From Mikania micrantha (Eukaryota > Streptophyta > Magnoliopsida > Asterales > Asteraceae): 64,000 bases of DNA. The translations under genes were made by a program, and so were the position numbers. Positions 44,187-55,554 of this stretch are shown here, one piece after another. The stretch is from assembly GCA_009363875.1 (NCBI GenBank), contig CM018695.1:49089161-49153160 (forward strand), written 5' to 3'. The notes beneath the pieces are model-generated. The model was not told the DNA's origin. It saw nothing but the letters and a program-made list of their open reading frames with translations, and searched no databases. The number at the start of each line of letters is the position of its first letter. Position 1 is the first letter of the stretch.

Positions 44187-45180
44187 CGGGTTATCTGGTT
44201 TTGAACCATTTTTTATATCTTTTAATTTAAAACCCATTTTTAATTTTTGTTTTCACAGAATATTTTTATAAATTAAAATTTATATAATAATATAAAATTT
44301 TGTTTATGTTATTATTTTCAAATAACTACCTTTTACATGAACATTTTATTTTGTTAAATATTAAAAACACCTTACGGTTATTATCATCATCATCATCATC
44401 ATCATTATTATTGACAACTTATGATAACATTTATTTATTATAGTTTATTACAAATAATAAACAATTATGAAAAGCATTGTAAAAAAAAACTTATTTTGGT
44501 TTACAATTTAGCAAATGATTTTACAGTTTTAAAATGTTTTATATCTAAACAAAAACATTTTTAAACTTATGTTTCAACTTATACGACTTACAAACACTTA
44601 AACTTTTATTTTGAAAACAATATTATTAAACTTATTTACAAAGGATTATATAAAATGAATTTTTTAAATATTAGTTGTTAATTTGTACATTGTAGAACTA
44701 TTTATAACTTATTTAATAACTTACATTTCTTTAAATTTAAAAACATTATAAGGTTTACATTTTAAAGGATTTCAAACTTTAGAAATTTTATTACAAATTA
44801 AATATAAATCTCATTGTTTAAAAACCCATTTTATATTATATTTTATTTTTGAAAAATCATTTTATATGACAATTTGTTTTTTTATTTAAATTTTGTTTTT
44901 TACATAAATTTTGTTTTTTTGAAAATAAAATATTTCTAACTTTAATAAATTTTGATTTTAGAAAATTTCGTACTTTATAAAATTTTTTACGTGTGTTTAT
45001 TATGAAAAAGATAAATAATATATTAGTTATTAGTTATATAGTTATTTAATAAGAGAAAAGATAGTTATTTAATATAAGAGAGAATTTAGTGTAATGACAA
45101 GTAAGATGGTGACAAATGACAATATTAGTGGAAGAATGTGACAAGTGACAATGGTGGTATAAAAATGTGACAAGTGGCAA
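44187..45180. repeat. AT-rich repeat ending next to the truncated Tekay copy
   Basis: No genes. Shares layout and words (GAAAATAAAATATTTCT, TTAGTTATTAGT, TATTTAATA, GTGACAAGTGGCAAA) with 3,870-4,110, so it is the same repeat family. Contains an (ATC)n microsatellite at about 44,383-44,406. Its GACAAGTGGCAAA end abuts the Tekay RNase H coding DNA. Confidence 0.5.
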
Positions 45181-47115
45181 AATCAACCGTTTATATGGGG
45201 TTCTCAACAGGAGGAGGCGTTCCAACTGTTGAAACACAAACTCTGCAATGCACCTATCTTGGCACTACCGGAAGGTACTGATAACTTCACAGTGTATTGT
45301 GATGCTTCTTGTCAAGGTCTTGGGTGTGTTTTAATGCAGAACGACAAAGTAATTGCTTACACTTCTCGACAACTGAAAGTACATGAGAAGAACTATACCA
45401 CACATGATCTAGAACTTGGTGCAGTGGTGTTTGCACTTAAGATTTGGAGACATTATCTATACGGAACTAAGTGTATTATACACATTGATCACAAAATCCT
45501 CCAACACATTCTAGATCAGAAAATGTTGAACATGCGACAGAGGCGATGGGTTGAACTTTTAAACGACTATGACTGTGAAATTCGTTATCACCCAGGTAAG
45601 GCGAATGTTGTAGCCGATGCCTTGAGTCGCAAGGAACGAGTCAAACCGTTACGTGTAAAAGCGTTAGGTATGACTATTCAAACCAGTCTAATTCCTCAAA
45701 TCAAAGACGCTCAGCAACAAACTTTACAAGCAACGAACTATTCTGCTGAGGGACTGAGGGGATTAGACAAGAAACTCGATACTAAAGACGATGGGCTGTT
45801 GTATTTCAAAGACCGAATGTGGGTTCCTCTATTCGGTAACTCTCGAACAATTATCTTGGATGAGGCGCAAAAATCCAGGTATTCTATTCATCCAGGTGCT
45901 GATAAAATGTATAAAGATCTTAAAGACTTTTACTGGTGGCCTGGAATGAAGAAACAAATAGCTGAATATGTGGATCGATGTTTAACATGTGTCAAAGTTA
46001 AGGCTGAACATCAACGACCTTCTGGGTTATTACAACAACCTGAGATTCCCATGTGGAAATGGGATCAGATCTCTATGGATTTCATCACTAAACTACCCAG
46101 AACATCACGTAATCACGACTCCATATGGGTTATCGTTGATCGCCTTACGAAATCTGCGCATTTCTTACCCATCCGAGAGAATTATTCTATGGATCGACTC
46201 GCTAAACTCTATGTTAATGAGATTGTATCTCGACATGGAATACCGATTTCTATCATTTCTGACAGAGATAGTCGATTTATGTCACGATTTTGGCAAACTC
46301 TTCAGAATGCTCTGGGCACCCAAATCAATATGAGCACAGCTTATCATCCTCAAACAGATGGGCAGACTGAACGAACGAATCAAACTCTAGAAGACATGCT
46401 TAGAAGCTGTGTGATTGATTTTGGAGGTAGCTGGAATATTCATCTTCCACTTGTTGAATTCTCATACAATAACAGCTACCATACCAATATTCAATGCGCT
46501 CCATTCGAAGCGCTTTATGGACGCAAGTGTAGATCACCTATCTGTTGGTCAGAGGTAGGTGAAAGTCAAATCATAGGTCCAAAATTCATTCATGAAACAA
46601 CTGATAAGATCGCTCTTATTCAAGAACGAATTAAAGCTGCTCGCGATCGTCAAAAGAGTTATGCTGATAATCGTCGTAGATCGTTAGAATTCCAAATAAG
46701 TGATCGAGTAATGTTGAAAGTGTCACCTTGGAAGGGCATTTTCAGATTTGGGAAAAGAGGTAAACTTTCACCAAGATTTGTAGGACCATTCAAAATTCTT
46801 GAGCGAATTGGATCTGTAGCCTACAGACTTGAACTACCTCTTGAACTCAGTAATATTCACGATGTTTTTCATGTATCCAATCTGAAGAAGTGCCTAACTG
46901 ACGAATCATTGATCGTACCTCTAGAAGAGATTCATGTTGATGAAAAACTTCAGTTCAGTGAAGAACCGGTAGAGGTAATAGATCGAGAAATGAAAGTGCT
47001 GAAACGTAGTCGCATACCAATCGTTAAAGTTCGATGGAACTCGCAGCGTGGACCCGAGTATACGTGGGAACGTGAAGATCGAATGAAAGCGAAATACCCA
47101 CATCTATTCTCATAA
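45181..47115 (+). CDS. pol: Chromovirus Pol fragment: RNase H, integrase, chromodomain (copy A)
   Basis: Open for 644 codons with no ATG at its truncated start. The frame simply begins where the copy begins. Contains RNase H (YCDAS about 45,298; the usual TDHKSL reads IDHKIL here), integrase zinc motif (HPGAD ... CLTC), the D,D35E core (SMDF, SDRDSRF, TERTNQ), a GPF segment (PRFVGPFKILERIG), and a C-terminal chromodomain-like segment (VRWNSQRGPEYTWE) ending KYPHLFS. Unlike copies B and C it keeps GGGG at 45,197-45,200, so the RT-to-RNase H frame is continuous. Integrase would insert cDNA, and in chromoviruses the chromodomain targets heterochromatin. No promoter or RT remains, so it is inactive. 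Confidence 0.85.
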   Translation, partial: NQPFIWGSQQEEAFQLLKHKLCNAPILALPEGTDNFTVYCDASCQGLGCVLMQNDKVIAYTSRQLKVHEKNYTTHDLELGAVVFALKIWRHYLYGTKCIIHIDHKILQHILDQKMLNMRQRRWVELLNDYDCEIRYHPGKANVVADALSRKERVKPLRVKALGMTIQTSLIPQIKDAQQQTLQATNYSAEGLRGLDKKLDTKDDGLLYFKDRMWVPLFGNSRTIILDEAQKSRYSIHPGADKMYKDLKDFYWWPGMKKQIAEYVDRCLTCVKVKAEHQRPSGLLQQPEIPMWKWDQISMDFITKLPRTSRNHDSIWVIVDRLTKSAHFLPIRENYSMDRLAKLYVNEIVSRHGIPISIISDRDSRFMSRFWQTLQNALGTQINMSTAYHPQTDGQTERTNQTLEDMLRSCVIDFGGSWNIHLPLVEFSYNNSYHTNIQCAPFEALYGRKCRSPICWSEVGESQIIGPKFIHETTDKIALIQERIKAARDRQKSYADNRRRSLEFQISDRVMLKVSPWKGIFRFGKRGKLSPRFVGPFKILERIGSVAYRLELPLELSNIHDVFHVSNLKKCLTDESLIVPLEEIHVDEKLQFSEEPVEVIDREMKVLKRSRIPIVKVRWNSQRGPEYTWEREDRMKAKYPHLFS

Positions 47116-47178
47116 ACGATTGTCGTTATGTAAGTCTTCACTAAATTTCGGGACGAAATTTCTCTAACAGGAGGAGAC
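45181..47178 (+). mobile_element. Tekay-like copy A: 5'-truncated internal domain
   Basis: Begins abruptly inside the RT/RNase H connection (NQPFIWG...) at 45,178-45,181 and runs to the PPT before the shared LTR. LTR, leader, gag, protease and RT are missing. The palindromic TTTCGGGACGAAA (about 47,147) and the AACAGGAGGAGA purine tract before the LTR are typical of Tekay elements. Confidence 0.85.
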
Positions 47179-49498
47179 TGTGACAGTTGCAGTTGAGAAT
47201 TACGTCATCAATGATATGACCACATGTGATCGTTGTAGAAATCCACGTTGATTTGATGATTGTAATTATTACAGGTTGATAGGATGTGAGAAATGATGTT
47301 AGTAGATCGCAAAGAAACATCCATCACCTAATGCTTATTCAAATAGGCGACCAACCGATTTCATGTATAGAATCATAACTCAAAATAAAAAGAATGAGTG
47401 TAAGCGAAATCGCGAAACGAGGCTCCGATTTCAAGATACGCTGAATCGAATATAACAATAAATAAGAGGTCAAATATTTTGAACTCTTTAGGTCTTGAGA
47501 TTATAACCATTGGAAAGAGCTCGAAAAATCGTGAACGTAGGCGAAAACCGTGCGCAAAACGGAGTTCGTATGCTCCCGGAATCGCGAAACGAAGATTAAC
47601 TCAAAATTTGAAGAAACCCACGTGGGGAGGTACGCCCCTGGCCACACGCCGAGCCGGGGCGGTGCGCCCGGGACCTTATGTCGGAAAAAATCTTTAAAAA
47701 GGATCAGATTGCATGGGAAAGCTCATTTTTATTCCTATCTCGACCTTTCTTCATCCGTAGACGAAAAACCTTCAATCTAACTCCTCCAATCTTCATTTCA
47801 AAGGCCCTTGAACATCCAGATCATCCCAGGGATCATATATAAAAGTCCTGATCGCTGTTTTAACAGCAGAAATTCGTCAGATCAGGTAACGGTTCGTTTT
47901 AACCTTTTAGTTTAATTTTGATTGATTAGATCTTGATTTTGAACGTAATGAGATAGTTAGGATTGTTGATTATTGCCTAGATGATGGCTAGGATTGATTA
48001 TAAATGAAGAACACGAAGTTTTAACGGTTAAATCCTTGTTTTGATCCGTTATGATGCCCGGTTTGCATGAAATCATACCCATGATTATAATGGTTTAAAC
48101 CATTTGATTATGACAATGTAGGTGATTAGTTTGATTAATCTTTGAAATGCAAAGGTTAAATCTAGTGTTTCAAACTAATCAAAATCATTAACATACTCAT
48201 TGGAACGATTATCTGATGTTTATGATAACAGTCAGATTAGTATGTTAACCTGGTTATTTCACCTATTCTGATGCTACATTGTGATATTTCATGATATTTG
48301 GGTAATCAATAATAAGGATTAATCATTTCTAAGCCATTAATCTATCTAAAAATTGTTATGGCATCATAATCAACAACATTAACTATTTGGTTAATCCAAG
48401 ATTATTCTGATTAATCAAACATGTCATCAACTTTATATTAGGAATCTAATGCAATGTAGGTTCCTACATTATCATACATTGTATGATATAACATTAAATT
48501 AATTAATTACATAATTAATATCGAGTTGATGATTTACTAAGAAATGTCTTTGACATTGAACGTTCAAAAGATCTAATCAGTAAACTAGAACATAAATAAC
48601 TTATTAAATATAACTAAATAAATGCAGAATCATCTCTTTGTTGTTAGCTTTGAGAGATTTTGCTACCCTTATATCATCAGGTGAGTTTCGTACAACCCCT
48701 TTTCTTTTTAATCTTTTATAAACATCGGGGTAGCGTTGTAAAACTTTTCAGAACTATATGATATGTATCACTGTTATCTGCGTGATTTCATGTGATTGTT
48801 GAGAACTTTTGGATTTCATGGGATTTTGCCTATAGAACAGAACTCTATCATAGAACTCAAAAGTCCTCATTCCTTGAACTGTATCTAGTGAATCCATGTG
48901 TGGCCGAACGAGGAACAATGATAGTACTATCGGCTGACAACTCATTCACTGGGAGGTTTGTTTCTCCCCTGGTGTGAATGTTTACTGCTGTTTTCAAAAC
49001 ACCTTCTTAATGTTAGTGATAGACATTAAGATAATGAGGCATTAAGATATTACCAGTGCGTAGTGTCTTCAAAATCGTAGAGTCTCGTCTGAAAGGAAGT
49101 AGATACAGGTCCCATGGTTGTCTTGAACTGTATATCTATTGAACAATTGCATATCATATCATACTATTGAACTTGAACTTTACGAACTCACCAGCTTTGT
49201 GCTGACCTTTCGAAACTCAAAACTTTTTGCAGGTAGACAGTGACTCTTGAGGTGAGGCAGCACGCTTAAACACTTGTAATTAGATAACTTGGTATATGTA
49301 ATAAGTTGTTCATAAACTAAAAGTTTGGTTGTGATAACGAAAACCCTTGTAATATATTTCTTTTAAGTTAATCTGTGTGCTGTGATATCGGTTCAAGTAA
49401 GTCACACCCCATCTCTGAGACATCACCACTATGCTTCCGCAACCTTCTCAAAGTGACGAATGACATCATCTCAAGTGACGAGAGGTGGGGGTGTGACA
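47179..49498 (+). repeat. Tekay-like LTR A/B (2,320 bp), shared by copies A and B
   Basis: Starts TGTGACAGTTGC after the PPT of copy A and ends GGGGGTGTGACA, three bases before the PBS of copy B. It therefore serves as 3' LTR for A and 5' LTR for B. A TATA box TATATAAAA lies at 47,837-47,845. A GC-rich block lies at 47,626-47,675 (CGCCCCTGGCC, GCCGGGGCGG). It has no ORF of significance. Confidence 0.9.
47837..47845 (+). promoter_or_regulatory. Predicted TATA box of the Tekay-like LTR
   Basis: CATATATAAAAGTCC lies about 660 bp into the LTR. The same word occurs at 63,864-63,872 in the third LTR. Transcription would start about 30 bp downstream. Confidence 0.6.
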
Positions 49499-49501
49499 GG
49501 G

Positions 49502-49514
49502 TGGTATCAGAGCC
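49502..49514 (+). other. Primer binding site, copy B (initiator-Met tRNA)
   Basis: TGGTATCAGAGCC, three bases after the LTR end. Confidence 0.9.
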
Positions 49515-49779
49515 ACAGGTTATAGAGATTTAGGTTGACTTAGAACCTAGACTATAACCATAGGCTCGTATAGTGACACAGAGAGCACCGAACATAACTA
49601 ACGAACAAAACTTGTTTTGAATTAAGCCAGGATAATCAGGTGGTACGAGTTCCAGTTATGAGTGGCCAACATAACTGAAATTCGCAACACGTGTGCATTC
49701 TAGTGAATTTCAATTCAAGCAGAACAATAATAACCATAAGGTCGAGCACTGCTATAAGATAGGAAGAGATATCTTCTCT

Positions 49780-50250
49780 GAATACCTTGTGTGGTATCAT
49801 CTCTGAGTACCTTGTGTGGTATCATTTCAAATGTCTGTGTGGTAACATATCAAAATCCTGTGTGGTAACATTTCAAAATCCTGTGAGGTAGATTTCAAAA
49901 TCCTATGTGGTAACTATCAAAATCCTGTGTGGTAACATTTCAAAATCCTGTGAGTAGATTTCAAAATCTTGTGTGGTAACATATCAAAATCCTGTGTGGT
50001 AACATATCAAAATCCTGTGTGGTAACATATCAAAATCCTGTGTGGTAACATATCAAAATCCTGTGTGGTAACATTTCAAAATCCTGTGAGGTAGATTTCA
50101 AAATCCTCTGTGGTAACATATCAAAATCCTGTGTGGTAACATATCAAAATCATGTGTGGTAACATATCAAAATCCTGTGTGTAACATATCAAAATCCTGT
50201 GTGGTACATATCAAAATCCTGTGTGGTAACATATCAAAATCCTGTGTGAG
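49780..50250 (+). repeat. 23-bp tandem minisatellite in the copy B leader
   Basis: About 18 copies of a TGTGTGGTAACATATCAAAA-type unit (23 bp with TCC), with variants GTGAGGTAGATTTC and shortened units. It lies between the PBS and gag. Confidence 0.85.
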
Positions 50251-50450
50251 AACATATCTATGCCTGTGAGGCAATGTATCATAGAACTGTGAGAACGATT
50301 CTGTGTGAGAACATATCTATTGCCAGTGTGGCAATGTATCATAGAACTGTGAGAACAATTCTGTGTGAGAACATATCTATTGCCAGTGTGGCAATGTATC
50401 ATAGAACTGTGAGAACATTTCTGTGTGAGAACGATTTTGTGTGAGAACAT
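50250..50450 (+). repeat. 60-bp tandem repeat in the copy B leader
   Basis: About three copies of a 60-bp unit containing GTGTGAGAACATATCTATTG, CAGTGTGGCAATGTATCATA and GAACTGTGAGAACAATTCT, directly after the 23-bp array. Confidence 0.8.
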
Positions 50451-50765
50451 AACAGGGTCCTGTATAATAATCTATCAAAAACATGTGTAATAACATATCT
50501 ATATTACAATGCTATGAGCTGTGTAATATTTTGACATGTTTTTGAATTATCAGGACTAAGTATAACTACGAACATTTGTGTGATTTATGTATACTGAGAA
50601 CATGTTTGAACTATATCAATGTAGTTATACTATATTTCTTATAACCACAATTCAACATAAATTTTTTCAGTGTAACTGAATATGATTGAATTTATGTGAT
50701 CAAACGGGTTATATATCTTTAATGTTCTTGAACTGACCTGAGTTTGTCTGCATGTGAGCAGAACC

Positions 50766-52825
50766 ATGGCTCCGAAACGAGGTCGACAAGCTAAGAAAGC
50801 TGCCAAGAATATTACTAACACTGAGCCAAATCAAGTCCCATCTGTGAACGTAGAATCAAATCCGGATCCACAGATCAATTCGGAAACAAATATGATTCCA
50901 CCTGAAAATCTGGAAACGAACACAGTTCCACCTGTGAACCCTGAAGTGAATACTGTTCCACCTGCAGGTGCAAGTGGATCTGAAACAAATGAAGCAATGA
51001 TAGCACGAATTGTACGAGAACAGCTATCAGCTTGTGGTGTATTAACACAACACCAACCTCATATCACTGCGGGTTCTGGGGGGATCACGATCATACTGAA
51101 CATAATGCTACTGGTGGTCACGTAGAAACTCATACTACCACCGGTGCAACAACAATAACAACTGTTCCTGATCCACCACAGCAAGGATGTACTTACAAGT
51201 ACTTTGCTTCTTGCAACCCTCCTACTTTCACGGGTAAAGAAGGAGCGGCTGGACTTTTGAGGTGGATTGATGAAATGGAAATCAAACTCAAGATCAGCCA
51301 ATGTTTGGCGAAGCATAAGGTGTCTTATGCTGCTTGTTCTCTGAAGGAATCAGCTCTAACCTGGTGGAATACCCAGGTTAAACTTTGGGTTCAGCTACAG
51401 TTGATTCGATGGGCTGGAACGATTTCAAAACTCTGATTATGTCAGAGTACTGCCCAATCACAGAAATTCAGAAACTCCAAGAGGAATTCTGGAATCATTC
51501 TATGGTCGGTGCTGATTGTCTAGCTTATACGATCGTTTTCATGAACTTACTTGTCTACTTCCAATATGTTTCCTACGGAAGCAGCCTTAATTGAGAAGTA
51601 TATCAAAGGTTTGGTTCCCCAGATTCGGGGAATGGTGACTGCAGCTGAACCTACCACTCTTAAACGTACAATCCTGTTAACCACTAAGCTTACCGATGAG
51701 GCGGTAAGGAGTGGTACTTTGGTCACAAAAACCCAGATGACAGAGGGCCATAGTAATGTCGGTACCTCGAATGATTCAAAAGGTATCAAACAAAAGTGGT
51801 TTGGCAAGAACAAAGCTCCGGCTGAGATTAGCCAGAGCAAACCAAATGCGAAAAATTATGTTGCGGTAGTTCCTGAAAAGAAAACTTATACTGGGAAAGC
51901 ACCAAAGTGTAACAAGTGTTCCTTTCATCACACAGGACCATGTCCTGTTTGTGCGAACTGTAACCGAGTAGGACACTACACCAGATACTATAACATGCCT
52001 GCTCGTCAGCCAAACCAAGCACCACAACAAACCACTCAAACGAATCAGTTGTGCTTCAAGTGTGGAAGCCCCGACCATTTCAAGAGAAACTGTCCGAACA
52101 ATAACAACACCAATCTGGGAAATGAAGCTAGGGGAAGAGCTTTTCAGATTGGTGCAACCGAGGAAAGGCATGATGCGAACAATGTCACTGGTACGTTTCT
52201 TCTTAATAATCTTTACGCATCATTTCTATTTGATACAGGGGCAGATAAGAGTTTTATCTCTCCTAAATTTGCATCAGTACTCTCATTGCCTGCGGTAGAT
52301 CTAGAAACTCCCTATGTCATTGAACTTGCTAATGGCAAGTTAATCAAAACTAACAGTGTCATTCAAGGGTGTTTCTTGAATTTGAATGATCATCTTTTCT
52401 ATATCAATTTACTTCCTATTAAGCTTGGGAGCTTTGATGTTGTGGTCGGTATAGACTGGCTTTCTGATAACCAAGCGGAAGTTATATGTCAAAACAAGAT
52501 GATCCGTATTCCATTACCTAACGGTAATACACTGGTAGTTCAAGGAGAACGAGCTGGTAGAAAACTTGGTATCATATCTTGTATGCGAGCTCAAAAATTC
52601 TTAAGGAAGGGCTGTTATGCCTTCCTGGCACATGTGACTGAGCACAATTCTTCACCCAAACGAATTACAGACATTCCAGTAGTCAAGGATTTTCCTGAAG
52701 TATTTCCTGAGGATATCTCAGGATTACCCCCAGTGAGACAAGTTGAATTTCGGATTGACTTGATTCCAGGTGCAGCACCTGTTGCTAAAGCCCCGTATCG
52801 GCTTGCACCATCCGAAATGCAATAA
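50766..52825 (+). pseudogene. gag: Tekay Gag-protease (copy B), frameshifted
   Basis: The start is the ATG at 50,766 in a strong context (ACCATGG). The N-terminus is basic (MAPKRGRQAKKAAKN), followed by Asn/Pro-rich repeats (PPVNPEVNTVPP). The Gag core (CNPPTFTGKEGAAGLLRWID ... QCLAKHKVSYAA) spans about 51,190-51,340. Then two zinc knuckles (CANCNRVGH, where the last Cys reads Tyr, about 51,953; CFKCGSPDHFKRNC, about 52,051), then the retropepsin site FDTGADKSFIS (about 52,229). Relative to copy C, single-base losses occur near 51,080, 51,380, 51,528 and 51,560. From 51,551 the frame is open to TAA at 52,823-52,825, which falls where the RT region begins. Confidence 0.85.
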
Positions 52826-52837
52826 CTTTTCGGTCAA

Positions 52838-55491
52838 TTGCAAGAACTGTTAGACAAAGGTTTTATCAGACCTAGTTTCTCACCCTGGGGAGCACCTATT
52901 CTTTTTGTGAAAAAGAAGGATGGTTCATTCAGGATGTGTATTGACTACAGGGAACTCAATAAACTGACAATCAAGAACTGTTATCCACTACCTCGTATTG
53001 ATGATCTGTTTGATCTTGCAAGGTGCTACTTATTTTTCAAAAATCGATTTAAGATCTGGATATCATCAGTTGCGTATTCATGATGATGACGTTCCAAAAA
53101 CTGCTTTCCGAACTCGATACGGACATTACGAATTTCTAGTAATGCTGTTTGGTTTAACAAATGCACCAGCAGTTTTCATGGATCTGATGAATCGAGTATG
53201 TAGACCTTATCTGGATAAATTTGTGATTGTGTTTATTGATGATATTCTCATTTATTTTCGAAACCAACAAGAACATGCTCAACACTTGAAATTAATTCTA
53301 GAACTTTTGGCACGTGAAAAATTATATGCCAAGTTCTCCAAGTGTGAGTTCTGGTTACGAGAAGTTCAATTTCTTGGTCATGTAGTAAATCAAAACGGTA
53401 TTCAAGTGGATCCCAGTAAGATTCAGACGGTGAAACAATGGGAGGCACCACGAACCCCGACTGAAATACGTCAATTCTTGGGGTTGGCAGGTTATTATCG
53501 ACAATTTATCAAGAACTTTTCAAAGATAGCCTTGCCACTGACTACATTGACACTGAAAAATCAACCGTTTATATGGGTTCTCAACAGGAGGCGTTCCAAC
53601 TGTTGAAACACAAACTCTGCAATGCACCTATCTTGGCACTACCGGAAGGTACTGATAACTTCACAGTGTATTGTGATGCTTCTTGTCAAGGTCTTGGGTG
53701 TGTTTTAATGCAGACGACAAAGTAATTGCTTACACTTCTCGACAACTGAAAGTACATGAGAAGAACTATACCACACATGATCTAGAACTTGGTGCAGTGG
53801 TGTTTGCACTTAAGATTTGGAGACATTATCTATACGGAACTAAGTGTATTATACACACTGATCACAAAAGCCTCCAACACATTCTAGATCAGAAAATGTT
53901 GAACATGCGACAGAGGCGATGGGTTGAAACTTTTAAACGACTATGACTGTGAAATTCGTTATCACCCAGGTAAGGCGAATGTTGTAGCCGATGCCTTGAG
54001 TCGCAAGGAACGAGTCAAACCGTTACGTGTAAAAGCGTTAGGTATGACTATTCAAACCAGTCTAATTCCTCAAATCAAAGACGCTCAGCAACAAACTTTA
54101 CAAGCAACGAACTATTCTGCTGAGGGACTGAGGGGATTAGACAAGAAACTCGATACTAAAGACGATGGGCTGTTGTATTTCAAAGACGAATGTGGGTTCC
54201 TCTATTCGGTAACTCTCGAACAATTATCTTGGATGAGGCGCAAAATCCAGGTATTCTATTCATCCAGGTGCTGATAAAATGTATAAAGATCTTAAAGACT
54301 TTTACTGGTGGCCTGGAATGAAGAAACAAATAGCTGAATACGTGGATCGATGTTTAACATGTGTCAAAGTTAAGGCTGAACATCAACGACCTTCTGGGTT
54401 ATTACAACAACAACCTGAGATTCCCATGTGGAAATGGGATCAGATCTCTATGGATTTCATCACTAAACTACCCAGAACATCACGTAATCACGACTCCATA
54501 TGGGTTATCGTTGATCGCCTTACGAAATCTGCGCATTTCTTACCCATCCGAGAGAATTATTCTATGGATCGACTCGCTAAACTCTATGTTAATGAGATTG
54601 TATCTCGACATGGAACCGATTTCTATCTATCATTTCTGACAGAGATAGTCGATTTATGTCACGATTTTGGCAAACTCTTCAGAATGCTCTGGGCACCCAA
54701 ATCAATATGAGCACAGCTTATCATCCTCAAACAGACGGGCAGACTGAACGAACGAATCAAATCTGGAAGACATGCTTAGAAGCTGTGTGATTGATTTTGG
54801 AGGTAGCTGGAATATTCATCTTCCACTTGTTGAATTCTCATACAATAACAGCTACCATACCAATATTCAATGCGCTCCATTCGAAGCACTTTATGGACGC
54901 AAGTGTAGATCACCTATCTGTTGGTCAGAGGTAGGTGAAAGTCAAATCATAGGCCCAGAATTCATTCAAGAAACAACTGATAAGATCGCTCTTATTCAAG
55001 AACGAATTAAAGCTGCTCGCGATCGTCAAAAGAGTTATGCTGATAATCGTCGTAGATCGTTAGAATTCCAAATAGGTGATCGAGTAATGTTGAAAGTGTC
55101 ACCTTGGAAGGGCATTTTCAGATTTGGGAAAAGAGGTAAACTTCACCAAGATTTGTAGGACCATTCAAAATTCTTGAGCGAATTGGATCTGTAGCCTACA
55201 GACTTGAACTACCTCTTGAACTCAGTAATATTCACGATGTTTTTCATGTATCCATCTGAAGAAGTGCCTAACTGACGAATCATTGATCGTACCTCTAGAA
55301 GAGATTCATGTTGATGAAAAACTTCAGTTCAGTGAAGAAACCGGTAGAGGTAATAGATCGAGAAATGAAAGTGCTGAAACGTAGTCGCATACCAATCGTT
55401 AAAGTTCGATGGAACTCGCAAGCGTGGACCCGAGTATACGTGGGAACGTGAAGATCGAATGAAAGCGAAATACCCACATCTATTCTCATAA
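52838..55491 (+). pseudogene. pol: Tekay Pol (copy B), frameshifted
   Basis: RT begins GFIRPSFSPWGAP and CIDYRELNKL. The frame shifts near 53,023 (also in copy C), then KIDLRSGYHQLR, VFIDDILIY (catalytic Asp pair) and FLGLAGYYRQFI follow to 53,606. RNase H, integrase and chromodomain are spread over three further frames (53,683-53,946; 53,924-54,274; 54,279-54,710) and 54,772-55,158, separated by one- or two-base indels. The chromodomain-like end reaches the stop at 55,489-55,491. All motifs are recognisable, so decay is by small indels rather than deletions. Confidence 0.85.
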
Positions 55492-55554
55492 ACATTGTCG
55501 TTATGTAAGTCTTCACTAAATTTCGGGACGAAATTTCTCTAACAGAGGAGAGAC

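Larger units (their letters stand above)
49499..55554 (+). mobile_element. Tekay-like copy B: full-length internal domain with many small indels
   Basis: PBS, repeat-rich leader, gag-protease, RT, RNase H, integrase, chromodomain and PPT are all present in order between two LTRs. Compared with copy C it has numerous 1-3-bp indels and few substitutions, so its ORFs are fragmented. Confidence 0.9.

Noticed and set aside
47479..47780. 72-76-codon ORFs in the Tekay LTR (also at 63,507-63,808)
   Set aside because: They lie in U3 of a non-coding LTR and overlap one another in two frames.
49780..50250. CRISPR-like regular array
   Set aside because: The 23-bp units are contiguous with no unique spacers, in a eukaryotic retrotransposon leader. 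It is a minisatellite.
50211..50450. 79-codon minus-strand ORF with repeated peptide
   Set aside because: It is a translation of the 60-bp tandem repeat (also at 57,913-58,104), not a gene.
51059..51316. Minus-strand ORFs antisense to Tekay gag and pol (also 59,193-59,678 and 46,921-47,141)
   Set aside because: Shadow frames of real coding sequence, repeated wherever the element is.
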